Virus record (IMG/VR): IMGVR_UViG_3300020020_000028
Location: 1-64,000 of that record
Length of the DNA: 64,000 nucleotides
Reading direction: 5' to 3' (one strand)
Source of the DNA: a virus
Shown: one piece after another, positions 42,605-50,539 of the stretch
Layout of the letters: each line of letters starts with the position of its first letter
Position numbering within the stretch: the first letter of the stretch is position 1
Position numbers and translations under genes: made by a program
The notes under the pieces: generated by a model
What the model saw: only the letters and a program-made list of their open reading frames with translations
What the model was told of the DNA's origin: nothing
Databases searched by the model: none

Positions 42605-42909
42605 CACGACAAATGAAAGACTACATCGCGTACGTGATCTTCTTTCTGGCGTTGATTGCCGGGTGGGTTCTCTACGCGCAGATGAATGGGAAGGCGCAGG
42701 TAGAGCGGCCTCCACTCCCACGGCAGTGGTCAGCAGCACGCATATCTGGCACAGATGATGATGCGTGGTTGAATGCTGTGCAAGTTGATGTCGTCGAGAC
42801 ATCAGGCGCGTGTATCTACGTCATACGCGCGAGGCAGCGAGAAGGCGATGCCGGTGTCTCCAGTCATTTTATCAACAAGAAGGATCTCGCGGCAGGGAAG
42901 GGTTGCTAA
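42601..42909 (+). CDS. membrane-anchored small protein
   Basis: 102 residues. IAYVIFFLALIAGWVLYAQM is an N-terminal anchor. The soluble part contains GACIYVIRARQREGDAG and ends in a Cys. Similar in plan to the protein at 55326. Confidence 0.6.
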   Translation: MTRQMKDYIAYVIFFLALIAGWVLYAQMNGKAQVERPPLPRQWSAARISGTDDDAWLNAVQVDVVETSGACIYVIRARQREGDAGVSSHFINKKDLAAGKGC

Positions 42910-42910
42910 A

Positions 42911-43036
42911 ATGGACCAGACACTGAAGACGATCATCGATGTTTTGATGACATGTCTCCTCGCGGCAATGGTCGCCTTTGCGTGGATGGGTGTCATCTCC
43001 ATAGGAGTGATGCTTTGGAGAAAGAGGAAGTCATGA
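42911..43036 (+). CDS. 41-residue membrane protein
   Basis: One membrane helix (CLLAAMVAFAWMGVISIGVMLW) and a basic tail. ATGA overlap with the next gene. Lies in a membrane/lipoprotein cluster. Confidence 0.6.
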   Translation: MDQTLKTIIDVLMTCLLAAMVAFAWMGVISIGVMLWRKRKS

Positions 43037-43287
43037 AACGCGTTTTCAAGTATGAGTTCGAAATCACGGATAACTTGGTTATCCCGATGCCCATCGGGGC
43101 ACAGATTTTACATGCGGATATCCAAGCGGGACATCCGTGCGTATGGGCACTCGTGGATCCGGAGCACGCACGCGAAGATCGAAGGTTTGCCGTCCACGGT
43201 ACCGGACACCCGGTGTTCGAGAACGAAGTTCACATCGCGACGTTTCAGCAGGGGCCGTTCGTGTGGCATCTCTTTGAGAGGAAGTGA
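43033..43287 (+). CDS. DUF7352-like small beta protein
   Basis: 84 residues. KYEFEITDNLVIPMPIGAQILHADIQ and WALVDPEH match a widespread small phage protein family of unknown function (text VFKYxL...V.MPxGAxxLHV..Q). Coupled to both neighbours. Confidence 0.65.
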   Translation: MKRVFKYEFEITDNLVIPMPIGAQILHADIQAGHPCVWALVDPEHAREDRRFAVHGTGHPVFENEVHIATFQQGPFVWHLFERK

Positions 43288-43646
43288 TGGCAAAAACATT
43301 CTGGCTTAGCTTCGTCGGAGACAAGGGTAATCTCGGATGTGCGATCATCGACGTAACCGATGAGGAAGCCTCTGCTGAGAAGATGTCGCTCGACAGTTTA
43401 TTTCCACAACATATGGAAGGCGCCGAGTGGATCGCGGCGGCACTTACGAAGGCACATCTGCTCGGATGTAATCCTGGCGGTGAAGTCGCGAGTTGGGACA
43501 TCACCGATGGACCATCGGATCGGATTGCTCGCTACGAAAAGAATCGATTGTATTCGAAAAGAGAGATCGAGATGATCGAACGAGAACCAGAAGGTACAGT
43601 GATAAAAGAGTTGAGGGAGTGGGATGCCAAAGATCCGTTACATTGA
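43287..43646 (+). CDS. hypothetical protein
   Basis: 119 residues. TFWLSFVGDKGNLGCAIIDV and HLLGCNPGGEVASWDI match a common phage protein of unknown function. The gene overlaps the Toprim gene by 23 bases. Confidence 0.6.
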   Translation: MAKTFWLSFVGDKGNLGCAIIDVTDEEASAEKMSLDSLFPQHMEGAEWIAAALTKAHLLGCNPGGEVASWDITDGPSDRIARYEKNRLYSKREIEMIEREPEGTVIKELREWDAKDPLH

Positions 43647-44523
43647 TAAAAAGATCGGCGGCAAACGACTCGCCACGATTCTCAAAGCGAACCAGATCAT
43701 TGCGGAGTACAACGCGCAGGGATTCCAACTGACGCTCCGGCAGTTATTCTACCAGTTTGTAAGCCGGGATATTATTCCGAACACGCAACGAGAATATACG
43801 CTGCTCGGTGCCACGATCAATGACGGTAGACTGTGTGGGCTCATCGATTGGAATGCGATTGTGGATCGTACGCGTGGTATTCGAAGTGTGGCGCACTGGA
43901 CGGATCCGACAGAGATCGTGGCAGACGTGGCCAATCAGTTTCGGATCGACAAGTGGGCGACGCAGAAGTTTCGTCCCGAAGTCTGGATTGAAAAAGATGC
44001 CGTGGCCGGAGTTGTGGAAGGCGTCTGCGAAGAACTCGATGTCCCGTATTTCTCATGTCGTGGCTACACGAGCCAGTCTGAGATGTGGGTAGGAGCACAG
44101 CGACTGAAGCGATACATGTCGGAACAGACGCCGCTCATTCTCCATTTTGGCGATCATGATCCGAGTGGCAAAGACATGTCTCGCGATATCTATGATCGCA
44201 TGGAATTGTTCATGGGCGGAGTGGAGTTCAATCGGCTGGCCTTGAACTGGGATCAGATCGAACGCTTCAATCCACCACCGAACCCGGCCAAGCTCACAGA
44301 CTCGCGTGCAAAGGCGTACATCGCGGAATTTGGGGATGATAGTTGGGAACTTGATGCCCTGGAGCCGTCGGTGATCGTGGAATTGATTCGCAGCACGATC
44401 CTCAGTGTGCGTGATGAAGATGCGTGGAGCGAGAAGGTTGAGGAAGAAGATCGGCATCGCGATCTGTTGCAGAAAACATCTGACCGGTGGGATGATGTGG
44501 TGGAACTCCTCGAAGCGGAATAA
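43624..44523 (+). CDS. Toprim-domain protein related to Topo VI A/Spo11
   Basis: 299 residues. N-terminal winged-helix-like part (LTLRQLFYQFVSRDIIPNTQREY). Toprim part: VWIEKDAVAGVVEGVCEEL supplies the glutamate and LILHFGDHDPSGKDMSRDI supplies the DxD pair. The family is common in phages and plasmids. A DNA-cleaving or topology role is inferred; the tyrosine expected for Spo11-type cleavage may be in QLFYQF. It ends the small-gene operon. Confidence 0.75.
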   Translation: MPKIRYIDKKIGGKRLATILKANQIIAEYNAQGFQLTLRQLFYQFVSRDIIPNTQREYTLLGATINDGRLCGLIDWNAIVDRTRGIRSVAHWTDPTEIVADVANQFRIDKWATQKFRPEVWIEKDAVAGVVEGVCEELDVPYFSCRGYTSQSEMWVGAQRLKRYMSEQTPLILHFGDHDPSGKDMSRDIYDRMELFMGGVEFNRLALNWDQIERFNPPPNPAKLTDSRAKAYIAEFGDDSWELDALEPSVIVELIRSTILSVRDEDAWSEKVEEEDRHRDLLQKTSDRWDDVVELLEAE

Positions 44524-44554
44524 CGTGTCGCTTCTGCTATACACTATAGAAAAG

Positions 44555-44583
44555 TAGCTATTCTTAAAAAATCATGCTACACT
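44555..44583 (+). promoter_or_regulatory. sigma-70-type promoter
   Basis: TAGCTA (44555-44560), 17 bp, TACACT (44578-44583). Weaker -35 than the others. A second -10-like TATACACTATAG lies just upstream. Confidence 0.65.
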
Positions 44584-44842
44584 GTCTGTGGTTGAGGGCA
44601 GCGGCGAAGAGAAGCCTCCAACAGTCGGATGCGCCCGGTGACGGTGGCCAATGCCGGGGTACAGAGCAGAGCCACGGTCAACGGCCCCTTGACTTGAATA
44701 TGGGGCCACTTCGTTGGGCAGACGGGGCTTTCGCTGGCAGTAACGCGGGTAGATAATCAGTCCGAGAACCGGGACGGGAAGTTGCCCGGTAAACGGTAGG
44801 TCCCGACACCCGCGGCCAGCATTTTTACAGGAGAGCGGAACG
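44584..44842 (+). other. long GC-rich leader, no gene seen
   Basis: About 260 bases between the promoter and the ATG at 44843. It holds several short inverted repeats (GGCCCC...GGGGCC near 44685-44710; GCCCGG...CCGGGC-like near 44785) and no plausible frame. It could be a structured 5' leader. A ribosome-binding site (GGAGAGCGG) ends it. Confidence 0.45.
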
Positions 44843-45421
44843 ATGGGGAGCGCAAAAGGAAACGGAGCCGAAAGGCCGGGGAGTTGTACCACGCTGGATC
44901 ACGTGTATCCGAGAAGCAAGTTCGGTACCCGTTGCTACTGCGGTCAGAGGGTGTGGGGATCCAAGAAACCAGCCACGGGGCTCGTTTCGCCGGAAGCGTT
45001 CTTGGCAGGTAACGGGACCGAGACGCAGAAAACGGTAGACACGGCGACCGAACCTGCGGTAGACTTACCTCAGTCGAGTGGGACAACGGACATCAACATT
45101 TCATCAGGAGCACAGACACACATGGCAATCACACTGAAGCTGAAGGGTCTTTCGAAGAGTGGCAAGTACGCGCTGTATTCGGGACTTCGCACCGTCGCAC
45201 GGCTCTCCGTCACGGACTTTCCGGACTCGAAGCCGGTGGACACCTTCACCGTCGAAGGGGACTTCGCTGGTCCTCGGGTACCGAAGGCGAAGCTGAGCAA
45301 GGAAGAGCGGGCGGAACTGCGCAAGAACGCGCCGAAGCCCACGCTGGCCGAGAAGGCTGCGAAGCTCGAAGCGAAGCTCGCCAAGCTGCGTGAGCAGGTT
45401 GCGGCCGAAGCGAACGCCTAA
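44843..45421 (+). CDS. hypothetical protein with possible internal start
   Basis: 192 residues. The first ~93 residues are Gly/Thr/Pro-rich with a CYCGQRVWG knuckle. A good internal ATG at 45123 (preceded by CAGGAGC) would give a 99-residue basic coiled-coil protein (MAITLKLKGLSKSG..., ELRKNAPKPTLAEKAAKLEAK). The distinct composition of the two halves and the strong promoter/terminator bracket suggest an abundant product, perhaps two forms. Confidence 0.6.
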   Translation: MGSAKGNGAERPGSCTTLDHVYPRSKFGTRCYCGQRVWGSKKPATGLVSPEAFLAGNGTETQKTVDTATEPAVDLPQSSGTTDINISSGAQTHMAITLKLKGLSKSGKYALYSGLRTVARLSVTDFPDSKPVDTFTVEGDFAGPRVPKAKLSKEERAELRKNAPKPTLAEKAAKLEAKLAKLREQVAAEANA

Positions 45422-45462
45422 GACCTCTGGCCGGGTATACCGGCAGATGTTCTGAAGTACGA

Positions 45463-45499
45463 GGCCCCAAGGAGTTATGACCCTTGGGGCCTTTTTTTT
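45463..45499 (+). terminator. rho-independent terminator
   Basis: GGCCCCAAGG / CCTTGGGGCC perfect 10-bp stem with nine-base loop, then eight Ts. Confidence 0.95.
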
Positions 45500-45509
45500 G
45501 TGCGGAGAG

Positions 45510-45538
45510 TAGACATTCTTTTGAAGGTGTGCTACACT
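45510..45538 (+). promoter_or_regulatory. promoter placed for a leaderless start
   Basis: TAGACA (45510-45515), 17 bp, TACACT (45533-45538), six bases, ATG at 45545. Lies 10 bp after the terminator. Confidence 0.8.
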
Positions 45539-45544
45539 TGTCTC

Positions 45545-45796
45545 ATGATTAACGGATACCCCAAAGGCACCATCGTTCGCGTCCGCATCACGGCATCAGG
45601 TCTACGTCGAAGCTACCCCGCCGCGAATTGGCTGACTGGTGAACGCTCCGTCACGCTGCTCGAAGATGCCCCCGGAGAAGGGACTCTCGATGTTCTCGAC
45701 GTGTCCACGGTCATCAACGGCGAGCGGGTTACCGAGAGCATCTACGATTTCAACATCATCGGGCGGGATCCTCTGTTCACTGGTCCTCACGCCTGA
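45545..45796 (+). CDS. hypothetical protein, leaderless
   Basis: 83 residues from the ATG at 45545; an upstream in-frame start would precede the promoter -10. Beta-rich (GTIVRVRITASGLRRSYPAANW), SH3-like. Starts the operon 45545-49817. Confidence 0.65.
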   Translation: MINGYPKGTIVRVRITASGLRRSYPAANWLTGERSVTLLEDAPGEGTLDVLDVSTVINGERVTESIYDFNIIGRDPLFTGPHA

Positions 45797-45808
45797 AGGA
45801 GCCTCACA

Positions 45809-46057
45809 ATGAAACGCGAACTTTACGTCATCGGGACCAAGGCCACGGAAGGCGACATCGAACGCCTGTACTACGCTGAAGGCTTCGGTGTGGCTCCTCA
45901 GTGGACGTACCGGGGTTCAGCCAATCAGTACACGAACAAGCGTGAGGCCATCAAAGAGGCGAAGACGCTCGCATCTCCCGGTCGCCCGGTGTTCGTCGAG
46001 AAGTATCACAATCCTTTCGGCCAGGATCTGACGGTTTGGTCATCGGAGGGCAAGTGA
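45809..46057 (+). CDS. hypothetical protein
   Basis: 82 residues (LYVIGTKATEGDIERLYYAEGFG; REAIKEAKTLASPGRPVFVEKY). GGAGC ribosome-binding site. GTGA overlap with the next gene. Confidence 0.6.
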   Translation: MKRELYVIGTKATEGDIERLYYAEGFGVAPQWTYRGSANQYTNKREAIKEAKTLASPGRPVFVEKYHNPFGQDLTVWSSEGK

Positions 46058-46353
46058 GCCATCAACAGATTGCCAAACTCGAACGTCAGCTTGCGAAGCT
46101 GACGTCACTTCCGAAGAAGACAGTGAAGGCTGCGGCGAAGCCAGTCGCCAAACCGTCGAGCACGGTGGATCTCGCGCAGATCGAACGGTTGAAGGTCATC
46201 CGAGATCGCAATCGTGCAGCGATGGAAGTCGAACGGGCTGCGGCGGAAAAAGCGAGACAAGAGAGGGCCGGGGCAAAACTTCATGCACTGGTTGTCGAGA
46301 TTAATGATCTAGAACGAGAACTGATAGACGTTCAAGAGAGGATGAAACAGTGA
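46054..46353 (+). CDS. coiled-coil protein
   Basis: 99 residues from the GTG at 46054. Lys/Ala-rich linker between two coiled coils (IAKLERQLAKLTSLPKK; VEINDLERELIDVQERMK). Confidence 0.6.
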   Translation: MSHQQIAKLERQLAKLTSLPKKTVKAAAKPVAKPSSTVDLAQIERLKVIRDRNRAAMEVERAAAEKARQERAGAKLHALVVEINDLERELIDVQERMKQ

Positions 46354-46532
46354 CAGCCACGGACACGCGGAAACTCCAGATCGGTGATAAAGTGTACTGC
46401 ACGGTGTTCGCTGTCCGTGGGTGGTACAGTGTCACTGCCATCCGTGAGCGAGACGGCTACATCAAGATCGACGGATTCAACACGTGGAATCCGCCGCACA
46501 ACTTCAATCTGACGGGAGATCAACGTGTTTGA
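46350..46532 (+). CDS. 60-residue beta-rich protein
   Basis: GTG start. LQIGDKVYCTVFAVRGWYSVTAIRERDG is SH3/KOW-like text. Unknown. Confidence 0.55.
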   Translation: MTATDTRKLQIGDKVYCTVFAVRGWYSVTAIRERDGYIKIDGFNTWNPPHNFNLTGDQRV

Positions 46533-46737
46533 TCCACAAGATACAGCCGTTCGGTATAGCTGGTCGCAGCCGATCTGCGGGTTGTGCTATCGGAAAGCAG
46601 AACCGGGTCGCGAACCGTTCGCGATGAAAAATAGTTCGCCAGAAAAGTGCTGTGCCTGTGGTATAATCACGAGTGAAGGGATTTACTACCGCATCAATCC
46701 AGCATCGGTAGCGTTTCCGACGAGGCTGAAAACATGA
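46525..46737 (+). CDS. zinc-finger protein
   Basis: 70 residues from a GTG. ICGLCYRKAEPGREPFAMKN and CCACGIITSEGIYYRI, two CxxC pairs. Pattern matches small phage zinc-ribbon proteins. Confidence 0.6.
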   Translation: MFDPQDTAVRYSWSQPICGLCYRKAEPGREPFAMKNSSPEKCCACGIITSEGIYYRINPASVAFPTRLKT

Positions 46738-46955
46738 CACTCAAGCAGATGTATCCTGCGGGTAAGCTCCCGGCGAAGTTCTCACGCTGCGTGCAACCTT
46801 CTCTGCCGGGTATCTGTCCGGACTGCGGCGGCGAAACATTCATCGACACCGATTGCGAGGTCATCGTCCAAGGCAACGATGAGCGAGAACTCGAACGTCG
46901 GTCTGCGAAAGTTGTCTTCTGCTCTGGCTGTGAGTACGCGAAGGAGATCGAATGA
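46734..46955 (+). CDS. zinc-ribbon protein
   Basis: 73 residues. GICPDCGGETFIDTDCEV...VVFCSGCEYAKEIE, four Cys in two knuckles. ATGA-coupled to both neighbours. Confidence 0.6.
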   Translation: MTLKQMYPAGKLPAKFSRCVQPSLPGICPDCGGETFIDTDCEVIVQGNDERELERRSAKVVFCSGCEYAKEIE

Positions 46956-47101
46956 ACAAGCGACGACGGTTCAAGGCCAAGCGTGCGAGGTACATTGCGA
47001 AGATCTACCGGATCATCGCAGAAGCTGACACTTACGAGCGATGGATCATCAACAGAGGCACGTGGAAACCGAAGTTGCGACGGATGGGACTGACGTTATG
47101 A
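46952..47101 (+). CDS. 49-residue strongly basic protein
   Basis: MNKRRRFKAKRARYIAKIYR start; likely nucleic-acid binding. ATGA overlaps on both sides. Confidence 0.55.
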   Translation: MNKRRRFKAKRARYIAKIYRIIAEADTYERWIINRGTWKPKLRRMGLTL

Positions 47102-47322
47102 GGATCGTGACAACGATGGGGTACGTCTATCGGCTCAGCGAACGCCGGTACCGACAGTTGCTACGCGCAATCATGAATGAGGAAGAGTTTGATCTCGACG
47201 TGCTTGGCACGAGGTTGGCCGATCAGTATAATAACATCACCGATGTCACGGCAGAAGAGGCCGCTGACGAGTTGAAAGATCTGCGCGACGAAAACCGCGA
47301 GGCAAGAAGGCACAAAATATGA
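47098..47322 (+). CDS. hypothetical protein
   Basis: 74 residues from the ATGA at 47098. YVYRLSERRYRQLLRAIMNEEE and acidic C-terminal helix. Unknown. Confidence 0.55.
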   Translation: MRIVTTMGYVYRLSERRYRQLLRAIMNEEEFDLDVLGTRLADQYNNITDVTAEEAADELKDLRDENREARRHKI

Positions 47323-47528
47323 TTGGTAAACGCGTGGCGATCAAACCACACAGCGATAGCGATCCGGTTCGTTACGGGCTGTTCGTCGGGTTGCTCTCGA
47401 ATTACACTGGCTGTGATCGATGCGACAGCGATGGTTATTCCGTTGTTGTGCAACTCGATGGTCATGGTATGATACTCAAGACGTTTCATCCATCGTACGT
47501 CACGCTCATCGACGAAAGGGACCGATGA
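47319..47528 (+). CDS. hypothetical protein
   Basis: 69 residues, beta-rich (RYGLFVGLLSNYTGCDRCDSDGYSVVV) with a CxxC. Unknown. Confidence 0.55.
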   Translation: MIGKRVAIKPHSDSDPVRYGLFVGLLSNYTGCDRCDSDGYSVVVQLDGHGMILKTFHPSYVTLIDERDR

Positions 47529-47728
47529 CACTCGCAGAACGCTACGCCATCGGCACGAAGATCGGCGCGGACGAAGGGCTCGTGCTAGGTATCTACTTCG
47601 GAGGATGCCAATCGTGTAAACAATCATCGTGGTTCACGACGCGTGCGGTGGCTGATGGCACGCACGATGCGGAGATTGAAGTGTGCAACACGTGTCTGAC
47701 GGTGAAGAAGTATGCGGGGTTGAACTGA
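47525..47728 (+). CDS. hypothetical Cys-rich protein
   Basis: 67 residues. GGCQSCKQSSWF...EVCNTCLTVKK likely binds zinc. Confidence 0.55.
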   Translation: MTLAERYAIGTKIGADEGLVLGIYFGGCQSCKQSSWFTTRAVADGTHDAEIEVCNTCLTVKKYAGLN

Positions 47729-48396
47729 TGCCTATCGGGAGTTATAGACCCCCGTGGTGTAAGTTCGGACACGGTTACTGCGCACATGTAGCGTGTATCG
47801 GACCATTACTACCTCATGAAATGGAGATAGACGAGATGAGTGTCACGTGTCTGAAGAACGGTGGACAATGCACACACGTCACGTGCACGGCGTATCATAT
47901 GAATGATGCGACGATGTTGAAAGGTTGGTCCGTGTGTGCAACGTGCGGACACGGAGAAGAAGTTCACGAGATGGGTGAGTATCGTGGTGATAAACCGAGA
48001 TCGTGCATGGCTATGGCGCAAGGCACAGATACACTTGATAATATCAAGTGCAAGTGCAAAAAGTTCGTCAAACAGGAGCAGCGAGTGAATCTACATCTGA
48101 ACGTCTACAAGGCGACCTTCGAGTACGTGAAACGCGAAGCCGGTTCCGATACCTATCGACTCGCGGATGTCGATCCTGAAGAGACGTTAATCGCCGCGCC
48201 CGACTTCGGCGCCGCGTGTTCGCTGGCCGAAGAAGTTGCGAAAGAAACCCTCAAGAATAGACGCTTCACGCACCTCACAGAGATTCGTGTGCGAGATATC
48301 GTGCTCCTTCATGCGGGAGTGAGACTCTACTCCGAGAAGCGAATCGATGCCACGGATCACAAGGGCATAGGGACATTGCCTCGTTCTGGTGACTGA
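47728..48396 (+). CDS. Cys/His-rich hypothetical protein
   Basis: 222 residues from the ATG at 47728 (overlap TGATG). The N-terminal ~115 residues carry many Cys and His (WCKFGHGYCAHVACIG; CLKNGGQCTHVTC; CATCGHGEEVHE; CKCKKF), probably several zinc sites. The C-terminal ~110 residues form an alpha/beta domain. Function unknown. Confidence 0.55.
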   Translation: MPIGSYRPPWCKFGHGYCAHVACIGPLLPHEMEIDEMSVTCLKNGGQCTHVTCTAYHMNDATMLKGWSVCATCGHGEEVHEMGEYRGDKPRSCMAMAQGTDTLDNIKCKCKKFVKQEQRVNLHLNVYKATFEYVKREAGSDTYRLADVDPEETLIAAPDFGAACSLAEEVAKETLKNRRFTHLTEIRVRDIVLLHAGVRLYSEKRIDATDHKGIGTLPRSGD

Positions 48397-48406
48397 AGGA
48401 GAACAG

Positions 48407-48580
48407 ATGGATTGCTACGTATGCGGCGATAGTGAAGCGGCTGAAATGACGACCGGGCGTGAGACACTCGCTCTGTGCGATAGGTGTCGGCCTCCAGTAG
48501 TCACATTCTTTCACGTATACGGGAGCTTGAAAATCGCTGCCGATGAAATCCGGAAAGCGAAACTCGGGGGCTTAAAGTGA
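48407..48580 (+). CDS. 57-residue zinc-ribbon protein
   Basis: ATG at 48407 with AAGGAG upstream. MDCYVCGDSEAAEM...LCDRCRPP gives two CxxC knuckles. Confidence 0.6.
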   Translation: MDCYVCGDSEAAEMTTGRETLALCDRCRPPVVTFFHVYGSLKIAADEIRKAKLGGLK

Positions 48581-48753
48581 ACTGGTATGATGTGACGCTG
48601 ACGCGAGGAGGGCAGATTATCAACCGTGGTTGGCAACTGGCCATGACCGAGAAAGATCTCATCGAGCAAGCTCGCAAGAACGGGTTCAATATCGACATTC
48701 GTCTCATTGGGAGCGCACTCCCGCAATTTCAGACGCAAGAGATCCTTCAATGA
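48577..48753 (+). CDS. 58-residue hypothetical protein
   Basis: GTG start overlapping the previous stop; ends in ATGA overlap with the phosphoesterase gene. WYDVTLTRGGQIINRGWQLAM. Unknown. Confidence 0.55.
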   Translation: MNWYDVTLTRGGQIINRGWQLAMTEKDLIEQARKNGFNIDIRLIGSALPQFQTQEILQ

Positions 48754-49370
48754 CGTGGTTTACCTCTGATACCCACTTCGGACACGCGGCGATTCTAACG
48801 CATGGTCGCTACATCTTTGACAGTGTCGAAAATATGGATGCTGTGTTGATCAAGAATTGGAATGACCGCGTCGGCCTCCGCGATGATATCTATCATCTCG
48901 GGGACTTCAACTTCCGTTCGACGCGCACGACAGCGGAGTATCTTGGTGAATTGCGCGGACGGATTCATCTTATCGAAGGCAATCATGATCCGAAGTACGC
49001 ACTAAGATACCGTCAACTCTTTGCGAGCGTACAGCCAGTCAAGTATCTGAAGCTCGATGGAAAGCGCATCACGCTCTATCACTACGCACAACGTGTGTGG
49101 AGGGGTTCCAATCTCGGATCCTGGCACCTCTATGGACATAGCCACGGAGGGATCCCGGATCTCGGACGTTCGATGGACGTGGGTGTCGATGCACAGAGCT
49201 TTGCGCCCATCGAGTTCGCACAGGTGCGAGAGGCATTGAAGGACAGGCCGTTTACGTATCATCATCCGGACATGGAAATCGAGTGCGTGTGTGATGGTGG
49301 TCCGCAAGGTGAGGGCCTTGTGTCGATCCCTCATGCAGTGCATTGTCCGATGAGTAAGGAAGAGAGATAA
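48750..49370 (+). CDS. calcineurin-like metallophosphoesterase
   Basis: 206 residues. All signature motifs are present: FTSDTHFGH (DxH), YHLGDFNF (GD), LIEGNHDPK (GNHD), and HLYGHSHGG (GHxH). Dinuclear-metal phosphodiesterase; substrate unknown. Phage copies may act on cyclic nucleotides or nucleic-acid ends. Confidence 0.85.
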   Translation: MTWFTSDTHFGHAAILTHGRYIFDSVENMDAVLIKNWNDRVGLRDDIYHLGDFNFRSTRTTAEYLGELRGRIHLIEGNHDPKYALRYRQLFASVQPVKYLKLDGKRITLYHYAQRVWRGSNLGSWHLYGHSHGGIPDLGRSMDVGVDAQSFAPIEFAQVREALKDRPFTYHHPDMEIECVCDGGPQGEGLVSIPHAVHCPMSKEER

Positions 49371-49630
49371 TGTTCGCCGTCCAAGATAAGCAGTGCGCCA
49401 CATGCATCTATCGAAAGAATTCACCTCTCGATCTGAAGGTGTTAGAGGCGCAAATTGCTGATCCGAAGATGGAAGGCTTTTTCATCGGCTATCGGATCTG
49501 CCATCATTCGAAAACCGCATGTTGCCGGGGATTCTGGAATCGACATAAAGATAAGTTCACGATGGGTCAGATCGCGCAGCGACTGGGGCTCGTGAAATTC
49601 GTGAAGGACGACGTTCATGCCAAAATCTGA
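49370..49630 (+). CDS. hypothetical protein with Cys cluster
   Basis: 86 residues. DKQCATCIYRKNSPLDL...ICHHSKTACCRGFWNRH matches a small phage family whose Cys and His likely bind metal. Unknown. Confidence 0.6.
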   Translation: MFAVQDKQCATCIYRKNSPLDLKVLEAQIADPKMEGFFIGYRICHHSKTACCRGFWNRHKDKFTMGQIAQRLGLVKFVKDDVHAKI

Positions 49631-49817
49631 TAAGTGCGCCTGTGGGATTCGTATCAAGGCACATGCGCGGAAATCTCGTCGGAGGCAACTGCCGCACACT
49701 GGCCTCAAGACGGATCGGTTGGGCTATCCCCGGCCTCGGGCTGGAGCCCGGATCCGAAAGGAGGCTCTTCGGTTATTGAAGTTAGCTGAGGAAATATTTA
49801 AGGAATCAAAAGACTAG
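49617..49817 (+). CDS. basic hypothetical protein
   Basis: 66 residues, Arg/Lys-rich after CACGIRI. Its stop overlaps the next promoter -35, ending the operon. Confidence 0.55.
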   Translation: MPKSDKCACGIRIKAHARKSRRRQLPHTGLKTDRLGYPRPRAGARIRKEALRLLKLAEEIFKESKD

Positions 49818-49843
49818 ACAAGGCTTTTAACTTCTGTTAGAGT
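49815..49843 (+). promoter_or_regulatory. sigma-70-type promoter
   Basis: TAGACA (49815-49820), 17 bp, TAGAGT (49838-49843), nine bases to the ATG at 49853. It reads toward the Y-RNA-like array and could supply its transcript. Confidence 0.75.
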
Positions 49844-49852
49844 CTGGTGTCC

Positions 49853-50014
49853 ATGAGCACTGAGCACCTTCGGATTGCCCTTGGACTGAAGCCACAGACG
49901 CCTTCGGGATGGGCTTTTTGGTTATTTTACTGGTCGCCATTTGCAAGGATGTGGAGACGTGCGACGGAGATCTGTAGACGATGGCCGTTCGCTGTTCGAC
50001 GGAGTAGACGATGA
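49853..50014 (+). CDS. 53-residue Trp/Arg-rich protein
   Basis: WAFWLFYWSPFARMWRRATE then a basic tail. Possibly membrane-associated. Short or absent leader. Stop overlaps the next ATG. Confidence 0.6.
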   Translation: MSTEHLRIALGLKPQTPSGWAFWLFYWSPFARMWRRATEICRRWPFAVRRSRR

Positions 50015-50288
50015 ATCCGATAGTGGCAGTAGCAGCGATAGTCCTGATATCAGCCGTCGGGGCCTATCTGTTGGGACGGCGCTAAACTGGCACGAGGTTC
50101 CGCAAGCTCTCTACCTCTCATGGTCCCCGGCACGGCAATACGCATACTGCGCTGAGCGGGATCTGAGGGCCTCGATAGAGTTCGCGACATCTCCTGAGGA
50201 AGAAAAGTGGTTCTACGACCGAGCCGTCAGTTACAAGAGGATGATGGGAGCATCGATTGTAAACGTTGTAACAACTCCGGCTTCGTAG
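49959..50288 (+). CDS. hypothetical protein, start uncertain
   Basis: A frame from a GTG at 49959 (or TTG at 49941) to 50288. The C-terminal ~68 residues look real (LNWHEVPQALYLSWSPARQY, EEEKWFYDRAVSYKRMM). The upstream part overlaps two other small genes in different frames and is Ser/Asp-rich, so translation may begin later from a non-standard codon. Confidence 0.45.
   Translation: MRRRSVDDGRSLFDGVDDESDSGSSSDSPDISRRGLSVGTALNWHEVPQALYLSWSPARQYAYCAERDLRASIEFATSPEEEKWFYDRAVSYKRMMGASIVNVVTTPAS
50011..50085 (+). CDS. 24-residue membrane peptide
   Basis: ATGA overlap with the previous gene. MNPIVAVAAIVLISAVGAYL, essentially one membrane helix plus RR. Confidence 0.45.
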   Translation: MNPIVAVAAIVLISAVGAYLLGRR

Positions 50289-50539
50289 CCTACTGGGATG
50301 GTAGCGCATTGGCTGGAGAAGGATGTCCGGACTGTACAGGTAATGCGATGACGACGTACGAGGAACTGGAACAAGAGGCATTGAACGATCCTATCCTCCA
50401 TAGGTTTCTCACGCACTATCGTCGTGGTGATTGCTCGAAGGAAGAGGCGCTGATTGCAGCCTGTATCTGGCTCTCACGCGCAAGACGAAAGTTACTCAAA
50501 GAAGAAGCCGATAGAATTGCGAGACAGCCACATGGTTGA
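50207..50539 (+). CDS. zinc-finger protein, start uncertain
   Basis: 110 residues from a GTG inside the preceding gene. CKRCNNSGFVAYWDGSALAG...CPDC is a two-knuckle site, so the frame is used before 50288. A later ATG (50348) gives a shorter helical protein. Unknown role. Confidence 0.5.
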   Translation: MVLRPSRQLQEDDGSIDCKRCNNSGFVAYWDGSALAGEGCPDCTGNAMTTYEELEQEALNDPILHRFLTHYRRGDCSKEEALIAACIWLSRARRKLLKEEADRIARQPHG

